From contig CAYVBK010000002.1 of NCBI GenBank assembly GCA_964449465.1, forward strand, positions 62,001-126,000: 64,000 bases of DNA, in the 5' to 3' direction. Shown here piece by piece: positions 8,462 through 16,357 of this stretch (positions are counted from its first letter, which is position 1; every line of letters starts with the position of its first letter). This stretch comes from CAYRXM01 sp964449465. GTDB taxonomy: Bacteria; Chloroflexota; Anaerolineae; JAFGEY01. Made by a program: the position numbers and the translations under genes. A model generated the notes under the pieces. The model did not search any database and was not told where the DNA came from. It saw only the letters and a list, made by a program, of their open reading frames with translations.

Positions 8462-9157
8462 TTATAGCACCGTCTCATCCAGTTCTCGTCCCATCGCCTC
8501 ATACAGCTTGCGACGGCCGATCTTGTCATTGTCCAATTCGTGGCGAGCATATTGAGCTACATCGAACGCCATCCGCCGCGGCACCACAATCACCCCGTCG
8601 CCATCGGCCACCACCACATCGCCGGGATAGACCGCCACCCCGCCCACCGCCACCGGCACGTCCATCGCCTCAAACTGCAAACGCCCCTGCACCATGCCTT
8701 GAGAGATGAATTTGGACCAGAACGGGATCTGCTGCAAGATCAGTTCATCGGTATCGCGCATGCCTCCGTTGGTCACATAACCCACTGCGCCGTCGCGCGC
8801 GCCGGCCAGCGAGTTGTTCGATCCCATCAATCCCACATCCACGCCACTCTGGTCAATGATGCAAAAATCGCCGGAGCGAATTTCCTTCATCCAGGGATAC
8901 GTGCAAACGTGACCGTAATACCAGCCCGACCACTCGGTGTATTCAGCAGCGGTCATGGCCAGCAGCGGCCCCTGAAAGGGCAAATAGCGCGCCGTGCGAG
9001 CAATGCCTACCGCCCGGGTGCGCCACAGCGGGCGGATGTCGGGCGACATGGAGCCATAATGATGCATCATCAGCCAATCCATGCCGTCGCGCACGTCGGC
9101 CACCCGCAACGGGGCATACAGGTCCAACAATTCCTGGCGTTCTCGTTCTTCTGACAT
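8462..9157 (-). CDS. RraA-like protein (4-hydroxy-4-methyl-2-oxoglutarate aldolase family)
   Basis: 231 residues. The fold is shared by the RNase E inhibitor RraA and by HMG/CHA aldolases. The motifs seen are VTNGGMRDTDEL (the G-G-x-R-D aldolase loop with Arg and Asp for substrate and metal) and the conserved VYPGDVVVADGDGVIVVP. The retained R-D pair favours an aldolase or decarboxylase of keto acids rather than an RNase E regulator. The start at 9157 follows GGAGA, and a promoter lies at 9228-9256. It is the first gene of the operon that continues with PPC, SDR and hydrolase. Confidence 0.85.
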   Translation of the reverse strand: MSEERERQELLDLYAPLRVADVRDGMDWLMMHHYGSMSPDIRPLWRTRAVGIARTARYLPFQGPLLAMTAAEYTEWSGWYYGHVCTYPWMKEIRSGDFCIIDQSGVDVGLMGSNNSLAGARDGAVGYVTNGGMRDTDELILQQIPFWSKFISQGMVQGRLQFEAMDVPVAVGGVAVYPGDVVVADGDGVIVVPRRMAFDVAQYARHELDNDKIGRRKLYEAMGRELDETVL

Positions 9158-9227
9158 GGCTCTCCTTTTTGACACGTGAGCGTGCCAAACCCTATCCATT
9201 CAACTGAAATGAAACATACCCATCTGA

Positions 9228-9256
9228 ATTGTACCTGAAATGCCGCCGCAATGCAA
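9228..9256 (-). promoter_or_regulatory. Promoter of the RraA/PPC/SDR/hydrolase operon
   Basis: On the minus strand, TTGCAT (9251-9256), a 17-base spacer and TACAAT (9228-9233), about 71 bases before the RraA-like ATG. Confidence 0.6.
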
Positions 9257-9289
9257 TCTCGCCACGCAATCGGATATCCTTCAATTTGA

Positions 9290-9331
9290 GGGCGAGTTTG
9301 GTTTCGACAGGCTCAACCAACAAACTCGCCC
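9290..9331. repeat. Hairpin repeat with the TTTCGACAGGCTCAA loop, copy 1
   Basis: An 11-bp perfect stem, GGGCGAGTTTG (9290-9300) with CAAACTCGCCC (9321-9331), encloses the 15-base core at 9302-9316. It closely resembles the copy at 54315-54357 but has lost three bases of the left arm. It lies in the 284-base gap between the RraA-like gene and the ABC permease. Confidence 0.85.
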
Positions 9332-9440
9332 CTGTGACCGGGAAAATATCGGATTCCGATGACATTCTACAAACGCGCTCAATCCGCGTTTTCCCCCAAA
9401 TAAAAGGACATTCACGACATCTCGCCACCCTTTGCCTTGA

Positions 9441-10232
9441 TCAACTCGACGCGCTGCTGTATCGCCGCAGCCCGGCCTGAAACAGCACTGTCGCCCCGGC
9501 CAGCAGCAGCGCGGCCAGCCCCAGCCCCCCCAGCAACAACAGCGGCGGCAGGTCGCTGGCCAGAGCTTGCGCCGGCAGCGTAGTCATCACCCCCACCGGC
9601 ACCACCCAGGTCAACACCAGCCGCAGCCAGCCCGGATACAGCCCCACCGGATAGCGCGCCATCTGGAAAAAGGCGTTGAACAACCAGGTAAACAAAAAGC
9701 CCGGACTCCACAGCACCAGCGCGCTGAACGCCAGCAAGATGGAATACAGAATCACCATCCCGGCCAGCAGCGACAGCATAAAAACGGCCAGGCGCGCCGG
9801 CGTCAGGGCCACGCTCAGCCGCATAGTGGCCAGCACCAACACCCCCACCCCCAGAGCCAGATCGAGCAGAGCCAGCGGCCGCCAATAGCGAAAACTGGCT
9901 AAAAACTGCACCCCGGCCGGGCGCAGCAGGGTAAAATCGAACGTCCCCTGCCACACCTCACCGTCCATCCCCACCAGCGACTCCAGGCTGGGGCCGATAA
10001 ACAGGTCGCGCAGGGCATCCAGCGTCAGATACACGCCCAACAGCGCCAGCGCCGACGCCAATGTCCACCCCTGAATCACCTCGATCTGCTCAAACAACAC
10101 CATCACGCCCAAAATGCCCGTGCCTATGTTGAGCAAGGAATACAGCAGGCCGATCCCCAGGTTGGCGCGGTAGGCTGCCTGGTTTTGAAATGACACCTGA
10201 GCAAACCGACGTATCAATTTGACATAGTACAT
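9441..10232 (-). CDS. ABC-2 type permease (DUF990 family)
   Basis: 263 residues with about six membrane helices. The organisation, with an N-terminal FAQVSFQNQAAYRANL and the loop GMDGEVWQGTFDFTLLRP, matches the DUF990/ABC2_membrane_6 permeases that work as heteromeric pairs. Its partner is the permease at 10956-11759 and the motor is the ATPase at 11756-12751. The exported substrate is unknown. Its first 19 bases overlap the end of the RibD-like gene, indicating translational coupling through that intervening gene. Confidence 0.87.
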   Translation of the reverse strand: MYYVKLIRRFAQVSFQNQAAYRANLGIGLLYSLLNIGTGILGVMVLFEQIEVIQGWTLASALALLGVYLTLDALRDLFIGPSLESLVGMDGEVWQGTFDFTLLRPAGVQFLASFRYWRPLALLDLALGVGVLVLATMRLSVALTPARLAVFMLSLLAGMVILYSILLAFSALVLWSPGFLFTWLFNAFFQMARYPVGLYPGWLRLVLTWVVPVGVMTTLPAQALASDLPPLLLLGGLGLAALLLAGATVLFQAGLRRYSSASS

Positions 10233-10930
10233 TTTGCCCCCTCCCAGGTTGTCACTCGATAGCGCAGCCAGACTGTCTGCCCTGGCATCGTCTCGACATA
10301 GGCCAACTCCAGGTCAATCAGGCCTTGCTCTGAGGTCAAGTCGTCGGCGACAAACCACGAACGCGGCGACGTGCCGCCGGTCAGACAAGGATGCAGCAGC
10401 ACGCTGATCTCGCTGACCAGCCCGGCCCGCAACAAGGCCCCGTTGAGCCGCCCGCCGCTATCCACTCGAATCACCCGCAGATTGAACCGATCGTGCAATA
10501 TCTCGAGCGCGGCACGCAGATCCACCTGCTCCTGGCCGGTCACCACCGTGTCAATGCATCGGCGCGCCAGAGCATCCAGATAGGCGCGCGGCGTGCCAGC
10601 CGAACACAATACAATGGGCTGACGCCAGTAGGGTTGGGCGCAAATCTGCCCCCAATTACCAATCCGCCCCCGACTGTCCACCACCACCAGTCGTTGCCGC
10701 TTATCTTGCGGGTCGGCCGGGTCATCGGCCGGGTCATCGGCCGGGTCATCGACCGGGTCATCGGCCACAAACTGTCCTGCAAAAGCTGTCGTCATGGTCT
10801 CGCTGCCGCTCAACATCGCATCAGCGTGAAAACGAGCCGCCAGATCATAATACAACCCCAGATCGGCGCGCACAAAATCAATCCGCCCATCCAGACTGAC
10901 CGCATTGTGAATAATGATTTGGGGTAACAT
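10214..10930 (-). CDS. RibD C-terminal/DHFR-like reductase
   Basis: 238 residues. The core resembles the RibD reductase domain: PQIIIHNAVSLDGRID at the start, SGSETMTTA, then RVIRVDSGGRLNGALLRAGLVSEISVLLHPCLTGG. Such proteins reduce pyrimidine or pterin-like substrates with NADPH; the substrate here is unknown. A tandem DDPA insert (residues about 70-85, bases 10711-10766) interrupts a surface loop. The start at 10930 has AGGA upstream. It is inserted between the two permease genes, overlapping one by 19 bp and lying 26 bases from the other, which is unusual for this exporter family. Confidence 0.8.
   Translation of the reverse strand: MLPQIIIHNAVSLDGRIDFVRADLGLYYDLAARFHADAMLSGSETMTTAFAGQFVADDPVDDPADDPADDPADPQDKRQRLVVVDSRGRIGNWGQICAQPYWRQPIVLCSAGTPRAYLDALARRCIDTVVTGQEQVDLRAALEILHDRFNLRVIRVDSGGRLNGALLRAGLVSEISVLLHPCLTGGTSPRSWFVADDLTSEQGLIDLELAYVETMPGQTVWLRYRVTTWEGAKCTMSN
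10711..10766. repeat. In-frame 12-bp tandem repeat in the RibD-like gene
   Basis: Units of 12 bases close to GTCATCGGCCGG are repeated about four times, encoding (D)DPA units in the minus-strand protein. The unit length keeps the frame. Confidence 0.85.
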
Positions 10931-10955
10931 AAAACATCCTTTCTTTTCAAATATA

Positions 10956-11759
10956 CTATCCACCTATGGCGGCATACCGCCTGATACCTCGGCGCCACAG
11001 CAGCGCATACAGCACCAGAGCCGTCGCCAGCCAGCCCGCTTGAAACAAGAACCCCTGTCCGATCTCGACCGCGCGCAACTGCCCCGCCAAAATTTCCACC
11101 GGAAAGCCAAGCATGTAGCGAAACGGCAACACGTTGGCCAGCCCCCGCATCCACACCGGCAACAGCACAGTCGGCGCCACCTGCCCGGCCAGCAAAAACA
11201 CCAAAGCATCCTGTAAGGCCAGCAAAGCGTCGGCGCGAGTGGCCCAAAAAGCCAGCAGAGCCAGCCAGTATCCCCAGAAAAAGCGCAGCGCCCAGGCCAA
11301 CAGTAGCGCCGGCACAAACAACAGCCCGTTGATCGGCTCAATGTGCCAGACCGGGCAATAGATCAGCATCAGCAGGCCCGCCACCGGAACGATAAAGGCC
11401 ATATACACCACCGTGCCAGCCACCTGCGTCGAGACGGTGTCCCAAAAAGGATGCAGCGGTCGCAAAAGCAGACGGTTCATACCGCCATAACGAATCACGT
11501 CGCCCACCGTCCAGTTGGTCTGCGAATAGGTGAGCTGATTGACCACGATCAGCACCAGGTAATACATCACAAAATCGTCCCGCGTCATGCCGCCCAGTGA
11601 CCGCCCGGTCGCCGCCGTAGACCAGACCAGCAAATAGATCAACGGCGGGATCATCCAGCCGAACGCCAATAGCCAGAAAAAGCTGCGCGCCGCCATCCAC
11701 ATCAGCCAGGTGCGGCGGATCAGCGCCCACGCCCCTCTCAAGTTGATCTCTGGCATCAT
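10956..11759 (-). CDS. ABC-2 type permease (DUF990 family), second subunit
   Basis: 267 residues, six membrane helices. An N-terminal amphipathic helix (RGAWALIRRTWLMWMAARSFFW) is followed by the family loop GDVIRYGGMNRLLLRPLHP, equivalent to the loop seen in the other permease. It probably pairs with the product at 9441-10232. Its ATG overlaps the ATPase stop by 4 bp, so ATPase and permease are translated together. The RibD-like gene follows 26 bases downstream. Confidence 0.88.
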   Translation of the reverse strand: MMPEINLRGAWALIRRTWLMWMAARSFFWLLAFGWMIPPLIYLLVWSTAATGRSLGGMTRDDFVMYYLVLIVVNQLTYSQTNWTVGDVIRYGGMNRLLLRPLHPFWDTVSTQVAGTVVYMAFIVPVAGLLMLIYCPVWHIEPINGLLFVPALLLAWALRFFWGYWLALLAFWATRADALLALQDALVFLLAGQVAPTVLLPVWMRGLANVLPFRYMLGFPVEILAGQLRAVEIGQGFLFQAGWLATALVLYALLWRRGIRRYAAIGG

Positions 11760-12751
11760 ACCACCCCCTCTTGATACACCTGATCAATCACCGACTCGAT
11801 GGGCGGGTCCTCTACGGTGAGGTCTACCACCGGCAGGTCGTTCAGCAGCCGCGCTGTGATCGCCGCCGCCTGCGCACGGGCCACCCGCAGGGTCAACCGC
11901 CCATTCTCCTGCCCGGTCAGGCTGCCCTCGATCACATCTACCCCTGCCGGCAGTGACCCGTTGGCCGGACCGCTCAGGTTGATGTGAATCAGCTTGAACG
12001 GAGCCAGCCTGTCGGCCAGACCGCTCAGCGCACCATCATAGATCAATTCGCCGTGATGGATCAAGACCACGCGCGGACAGAGCGCCACCACATCGGCCAT
12101 GTAATGGCTGGTCAGCAGCACGGTAACGCCGCTGCGTCGGTTATACTCAGCCAGAAACCGCCGCACCCGCCCTTGCATCGAAACGTCCAGCCCCAGCGTC
12201 GGCTCGTCCAGAAACAGCACCGCCGGACGATGCAGCAACCCGGCCACCAACTCGCATTTCATCCGCTCGCCCAGCGACAGGTTGCGCACCGGCTTGAGCA
12301 GCAGTTCTTGCATGTCCAGCAGAGCGATCAACTCATCCAGCGTTTGCCGAAACTGCGCCGACGGCAGCCGGTAAATCTCGGCCAGCACCCGCCAGCTATC
12401 CATCGGCGGAATGTCCCACATCATCTGGCTCTTGTTGCCCAGCACCATGCTGATCTGGCGCAGATAATCGGGCCGGCGCTGCCATGGCACAAACCCCAAC
12501 ACCCGCGCCTCGCCGGCCGTAGGGTATAGCAGCCCTGCCAGCATCTTGAGTGTGGTCGTCTTGCCGGCTCCGTTCGGCCCGATCAGCCCCACCATCTCGC
12601 CGGCCTGTACTTCCAGGTCAATCTGCCGCACCGCTTCCACATCGGCATAGACCCGCCGAAACAGGCTTTTGACCGCCGCCCGCAGCCCTTCGGCCCGCTC
12701 TGGCACGCGATAGGTCTTGGATAAACCACGAGTCCAAATTTGCGCTTGCAT
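11756..12751 (-). CDS. ABC exporter ATP-binding protein
   Basis: 331 residues. Walker A is GPNGAGKTTT, the signature is LSLGERMK, Walker B is VLFLDEPTLGLD and the switch histidine is in LLTSHYMAD. The C-terminal 90 residues form the small domain usual in DUF990-associated ATPases. Three ATGs occur in a row at 12757, 12754 and 12751. GGAGGG abuts the first, so the third gives normal spacing and is preferred. Regulation may come from the double-MerR gene just upstream on the same strand; two hairpin repeats lie between them. Confidence 0.92.
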   Translation of the reverse strand: MQAQIWTRGLSKTYRVPERAEGLRAAVKSLFRRVYADVEAVRQIDLEVQAGEMVGLIGPNGAGKTTTLKMLAGLLYPTAGEARVLGFVPWQRRPDYLRQISMVLGNKSQMMWDIPPMDSWRVLAEIYRLPSAQFRQTLDELIALLDMQELLLKPVRNLSLGERMKCELVAGLLHRPAVLFLDEPTLGLDVSMQGRVRRFLAEYNRRSGVTVLLTSHYMADVVALCPRVVLIHHGELIYDGALSGLADRLAPFKLIHINLSGPANGSLPAGVDVIEGSLTGQENGRLTLRVARAQAAAITARLLNDLPVVDLTVEDPPIESVIDQVYQEGVV

Positions 12752-12825
12752 CATCATCCCTCCTCTCGAATTTGTTCTTTTTCATGATACAACCCTGGTG
12801 TGCAAGTGGAGGGTTGGTAAACAAA

Positions 12826-12876
12826 ATGCCCGCCGCCTGGCGGTGTAGCAATTGCTTCACCGCCGGCAACGGGCAT
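12826..12876. repeat. Long imperfect hairpin, ATGCCCG family, copy 1
   Basis: ATGCCCG and CGGGCAT form the outer stem, GGCGGTG and CACCGCC the middle stem, and the self-complementary AGCAATTGCT the tip. The outer sequence ATGCCCGCCGCCTG recurs in the hairpin at 26773-26828. It lies between the MerR-type gene and the ABC ATPase. Confidence 0.75.
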
Positions 12877-12894
12877 CCAATTAAGCCTGCCGCG

Positions 12895-12944
12895 CCGATG
12901 CCGATTTCGACAGGCTCAATCGGCATCGGTTTCGGCAGGCTCAA
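12895..12944. repeat. Hairpin repeat with the TTTCGACAGGCTCAA loop, copy 2, plus a variant
   Basis: CCGATGCCGA (12895-12904) pairs perfectly with TCGGCATCGG (12920-12929) around the exact 15-base core at 12905-12919. A second core with one change (TTTCGGCAGGCTCAA, 12930-12944) follows directly without clear arms. Confidence 0.88.
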
Positions 12945-12966
12945 CCTGCCAGCTCAACCAACGCAC

Positions 12967-13734
12967 TCAACCAACACCATCAGAACGGGCTTGCAGCATT
13001 TCGATCAGGCGACAGGCGCGCTGCTCCTGGACGGATAGTGTGGTCAGCCAGTGATCAAAGGCCATATACACCTCATCATCGGGGCGCGGCGTGTCCAGCA
13101 CTTGCCGCAGATCCTCACGTCGCCCGCGATCAAACTCGATCAGCATGCGCAAGATTGCCATCATACTATAGCCGGCGCGCAACAGTATGCGGATCAGCCG
13201 CAGCCGCCCGATCTCGGCGCTGCCGTAACGCCGATAGCCGCTCTTTGGATGGCGCGGCACGTGAATCAGACCATTGCGCTCCCAGTTGCGCAACATGTCC
13301 ACCGACAGCCCCAACAGCCGCGCCGCCTGGCTGGTAGACAGATCGGCCATCTCTTCGCTGTCTTGGTCGGTATCGCCGCGCGCCCATCGCTGCAAAAACT
13401 GCGCCGCCGCCTCGGCCTGCGCCTGCTCTTGCTGCACCAGCCCTAGATGAGCCTGCGCCTGCGCCAGAGCCGCCTCCAGGTCGCCGGCGGCAGCCAGCCG
13501 CACCAGTGTCAGCGCTGATTGGCGAATGTACGCCCCCGGCCAGGCGCCGTGCAGGGCCAGGCGCGCCAGACGCATCTGAGTGACGTGCGTCGGGGTGTAG
13601 AGGCGATAGCCGTTGGGGGCACGCGACACCGGCGGCAAAAAGCCCCATTCCTCATACAGCCGCACCGTGTTGGGATGAACACCAACCGCCCGCGCCACAT
13701 CTATGGTGCGCAAAAACGAGACATCCTGACTCAT
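12967..13734 (-). CDS. Tandem-domain MerR family regulator
   Basis: 255 residues with two MerR-type winged helix-turn-helix regions. The first is at about 8-75 (RTIDVARAVGVHPNTVRLYEEWGFL, then APNGYRLYTPTHV) and the second at about 130-200 (STSQAARLLGLSVDMLRNWERNGLI, then PKSGYRRYGSAEI). Both keep the recognition helix and the GYRxY wing. A helix that could dimerise lies between and after them. One polypeptide may therefore read a site normally bound by a dimer. It is coupled by ATGA to the phosphatase gene and precedes the ABC exporter on the same strand. Confidence 0.87.
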   Translation of the reverse strand: MSQDVSFLRTIDVARAVGVHPNTVRLYEEWGFLPPVSRAPNGYRLYTPTHVTQMRLARLALHGAWPGAYIRQSALTLVRLAAAGDLEAALAQAQAHLGLVQQEQAQAEAAAQFLQRWARGDTDQDSEEMADLSTSQAARLLGLSVDMLRNWERNGLIHVPRHPKSGYRRYGSAEIGRLRLIRILLRAGYSMMAILRMLIEFDRGRREDLRQVLDTPRPDDEVYMAFDHWLTTLSVQEQRACRLIEMLQARSDGVG

Positions 13735-14273
13735 TCACCGCCTCGCGCCCATTGCTCGATACAAGCCACCTGCACCGCCGTCGGCTTGACAAAAGGCCGC
13801 GCCCGCCGCAAAGTCGCCCACGCCTGCTCCGGCGACAACCCCGTGCTGACCAGACAAGCCGCCGCCATAGTGGCCGCCCGGCCCACGCCGGCGCCGCAGT
13901 GAATGTACACGCCACGCCCGGCCGCCGTCTGCTCGCCGATAAAGGCCACGCCCTGTCGCAATTGCTCCATCGTAGGCGCCTCGTCATCCACCGTCGGCAG
14001 GTGCAAATAATGCGGTGGGGCAATGCCGGCAGCACGATCATCAAACTCGATGCGCATGTTGACCACGGCACCAACGCCCCGCGCCACCAGCCGCTTCCAG
14101 CCGCGCCGCCGATACTGCCCGCCTACATGCAACAGCGGGGCAATCTGGCTGAGACGGCGGACCGGCGCGCCGCTCACTCGCCGCACCAAATGGTCAACCG
14201 CCCACCAAAATGTCGTCCGCCAGCCCTGATGGGTCAGACGGTAATAAAGAATGGCAAAACCCTTTTTCAGCAC
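13731..14273 (-). CDS. Dual-specificity protein phosphatase-like protein
   Basis: 180 residues with the preferred start. The signature loop HCGAGVGRA is the CX5R motif of cysteine phosphatases, and YLHLPTVDDEAPT supplies the general-acid loop with an Asp. The N-terminal 40 residues are basic and hydrophobic (LKKGFAILYYRLTHQGWRTT). The substrate is unknown; phosphotyrosine, phosphoserine or a phospholipid are all possible. The GTG at 14273 has AAGGTGGTG just upstream; a longer TTG start at 14327 has no such site and runs into a repeat. It overlaps the double-MerR gene by 4 bp. Confidence 0.82.
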   Translation of the reverse strand: MLKKGFAILYYRLTHQGWRTTFWWAVDHLVRRVSGAPVRRLSQIAPLLHVGGQYRRRGWKRLVARGVGAVVNMRIEFDDRAAGIAPPHYLHLPTVDDEAPTMEQLRQGVAFIGEQTAAGRGVYIHCGAGVGRAATMAAACLVSTGLSPEQAWATLRRARPFVKPTAVQVACIEQWARGGE

Positions 14274-14327
14274 ATTCACCACCTTGCAAATAGTAGACAG
14301 GGAATAAGCAGCCGGCCCGATGCTCAA

Positions 14328-14425
14328 GCATCAGGCTGAAAGAACCAGGCAGCGGCTTGGGCTGCTCTGAACCACCGCCCTCTCAGCGAGGAGCTTTAGC
14401 TCCGCCTGCTTTAGCCTCGCCAGCT
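14328..14425. repeat. Degenerate CTCTTTCAGC/GAGGCT palindromic repeat
   Basis: This gap between two genes holds GCTGAAAGA, CTCTCAGCGA and the small hairpin GGAGCTTTAGCTCC, looser relatives of the elements at 58419, 63188 and 63262. No gene is seen. Confidence 0.5.
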
Positions 14426-14450
14426 TCCACCTCGCCCAACCCCGCCCGCA

Positions 14451-15344
14451 TCACACATTGTGGGCAGCCTGGGCAGCCAGCTTTTTCACCTGGATCATTT
14501 CGGCAGTAAGACCGTCGACGTGCGTCACATGCCAGCGCACATCGCGCCGACGAGACAGGTCGGCCAGTTGCTCCCACAGGTCGCGGTGGCTGACCGGCTC
14601 ACCATCGCGGGTGAGCCAACCGCCGGCAGCCCAGGCCAGCACCCATGTGGTGGCACCGTTTTTCACATAATCCGAGACCGTGTACAGGTGAATGAGCAGC
14701 GCATCGCCGACCGCCTGCAACCCCTGCAACGCCGAGAAGATATGCAGGCGATTGGCCGACGTATTGCGCTCGCCGCCGCTAAACGTCTCGACCCGGCCAC
14801 CGCAGCGCACCAAAACCGCCCAGCCACCCTTGTTCTCCTTGCCCAAATACGACGCGGCCACAAACACATGCACCGCTGCTGGATCGTCCAGCGGCAAAGC
14901 CGCCGCAGGGATGGCCGAACGCGCCAGGGCGTCGGCACGCTCGTTCCACACCTGCCCGGCGTGACCGCGCGTCCAATGCCACACAACGCGATGACGACGC
15001 GCCTCGGCCAACAGCCTGTCCCACAAGTCGCGGTTCTTGATCGCCGTTTCGTCTCGAGTCTGCCAGCCACGCTCCTGCCACAGCGGTATCCATTGGGTGA
15101 TGCCACGCCGCAAGTACTGCGAGTCGGTGTACAAATCCACCTGGTGCGCCGATGACAGCGCCCGCAGCCCTTCGCAGGCCGCCCGCAATTCCATGCGATT
15201 GTTGGTCGCATCGGCTTCGCTGCCCACCCGCTCCTCGACCGGCCGGTCGCTCCAAACCAGCACCGCGGCCCAACCGCCGGGACCGGGGTTGGGATTGCAA
15301 GAGCCGTCGGTATAAATTGTCACTTGAGGCAAAGGTTCGTTCAT
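14451..15344 (-). CDS. Tandem RNase HI protein with an inactive second domain
   Basis: 297 residues. Domain 1 (about 7-145) is a complete RNase HI, with TDGSCNPNPGPGGW, RMELRAA, LYTDSQY and NERAD carrying the four carboxylates D13, E52, D74 and D138. Domain 2 (about 158-290) aligns along its length, including GGWAVLV, NRLHIFSALQGLQAV, LYTVSDYVKNG and SHRDLWEQL. There the same positions read A163, H201, V223 and no acid, so it should be catalytically dead. It may bind RNA-DNA hybrid or double-stranded RNA without cutting. The start codon overlaps the ADP-ribosylglycohydrolase stop by 4 bp. There is no frameshift or stop between the domains. Confidence 0.9.
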   Translation of the reverse strand: MNEPLPQVTIYTDGSCNPNPGPGGWAAVLVWSDRPVEERVGSEADATNNRMELRAACEGLRALSSAHQVDLYTDSQYLRRGITQWIPLWQERGWQTRDETAIKNRDLWDRLLAEARRHRVVWHWTRGHAGQVWNERADALARSAIPAAALPLDDPAAVHVFVAASYLGKENKGGWAVLVRCGGRVETFSGGERNTSANRLHIFSALQGLQAVGDALLIHLYTVSDYVKNGATTWVLAWAAGGWLTRDGEPVSHRDLWEQLADLSRRRDVRWHVTHVDGLTAEMIQVKKLAAQAAHNV

Positions 15345-16261
15345 CGCGCGGCCAGTCTATCGGCCAGAGCCGCCAGGCGTGGAGCATCCCACATTTGCCC
15401 GCTGTGCAACGGCCACTCGCCGCGCAGCGCGCCCACCCAATCGGCCGGGATGCCGCTCAACCCATAAGCGGCGCCGGCCAACGCGCCCATCACCGCTCCG
15501 GCCGAGTCGGCGTCGTTGCCCAGATTGACTACCTGCACCACCGCTTCTTCAAACGAGTGGGTAGACAACAGCCCCCAGGTCGCGCTTTCTAGCGTGTGAT
15601 TGACCCATCCACTGTTGCTCAGTTCATCGCGCCGACGGTGCGGCGCCGCCTCGATCATATCGCGCTGCGTCCCCGACACACCGGCCAGGTCAAGAGCCTG
15701 CCGCAAGGCCTGGTCGGGCGCTTCGCCGCGACACAGCAACAACAGAGCCGCATTGAGCCAGGCGCAGCCACTCAGACAATCGGCGTGATCGTGCGTTACC
15801 CGGCTTTGCAGGCGACTGTCGGCCAATGCCTGCTCCAGGTTGTCCCACCAGACCAGAGCCACGGGCCAGCAGCGCATCACCGAGCCGTTGCCGGCCGAGC
15901 CGGGACTGTTGCGCTGCACGGCCTGTGTCGCCGCCAGCCAGTCCTGGCCGTTCGCCACGCGCCGAAGCACCTGCGCCGTGTGGATGCCCACATCGGGCGG
16001 GTTGGCATGCAGCCAATCCACAAACCGCCGCGCCAAGTCGGCCGGATCGAGCGGCCGGCAAACCAGCAGGCTGTCGGCCAGAGCCAGGGCCATCTCGGTA
16101 TCGTCGGTAAATGTGCCGGCCGGCAGCCGTGCTGGACGCATCTCGCGCACCAGGGCATGCACCGGCTGCCGCGGACCAAACTCTAACGGCATACCCAGCG
16201 CGTCGCCCACCGCCGAGCCCACCGCCACGCCACAAATTCGATCTCGAATATCTTGATCCAT
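15341..16261 (-). CDS. ADP-ribosylglycohydrolase family protein
   Basis: 306 residues. The DraG/ARH fold is shown by GDALGMPLEFGP near residue 20, the magnesium-binding TFTDDTEMAL at 50-59 and the second metal motif GNDADSAGAVMGALAGAAYG near 247. These enzymes remove ADP-ribose from arginine, serine or nucleic acids, or cleave related sugars; the substrate is not evident. All metal ligands appear intact. SD-like AAAGGA stands upstream of the ATG. The gene is translationally coupled with the tandem RNase H gene. Confidence 0.9.
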   Translation of the reverse strand: MDQDIRDRICGVAVGSAVGDALGMPLEFGPRQPVHALVREMRPARLPAGTFTDDTEMALALADSLLVCRPLDPADLARRFVDWLHANPPDVGIHTAQVLRRVANGQDWLAATQAVQRNSPGSAGNGSVMRCWPVALVWWDNLEQALADSRLQSRVTHDHADCLSGCAWLNAALLLLCRGEAPDQALRQALDLAGVSGTQRDMIEAAPHRRRDELSNSGWVNHTLESATWGLLSTHSFEEAVVQVVNLGNDADSAGAVMGALAGAAYGLSGIPADWVGALRGEWPLHSGQMWDAPRLAALADRLAAR

Positions 16262-16312
16262 CCTGTTTATCCTTTGGATAAAAAAAGCAGATGTTTCTTA
16301 ACCCTGCCTCAC

Positions 16313-16336
16313 AAAAAACCCCCAGCAAGCTGGGGG
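16313..16336 (-). terminator. Terminator after the SGNH hydrolase gene
   Basis: CCCCCAG (16319-16325) and CTGGGGG pair with a four-base loop. On the minus strand the hairpin is followed by six T, 22 bases after the stop at 16358. Confidence 0.88.
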
Positions 16337-16357
16337 CTGATGCCTGACGGAGAGCGG

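Noticed and set aside
9441..9980. Long GC-rich reading frames antisense to permease and other genes
   Set aside because: They are low-complexity Ala/Gly/Arg shadows of real genes without start sites or motifs.
14451..15344. Tandem RNase H considered as a frameshifted pair or misassembly
   Set aside because: The frame is open across the linker and domain 2 differs strongly from domain 1, so it is an old, diverged duplication.
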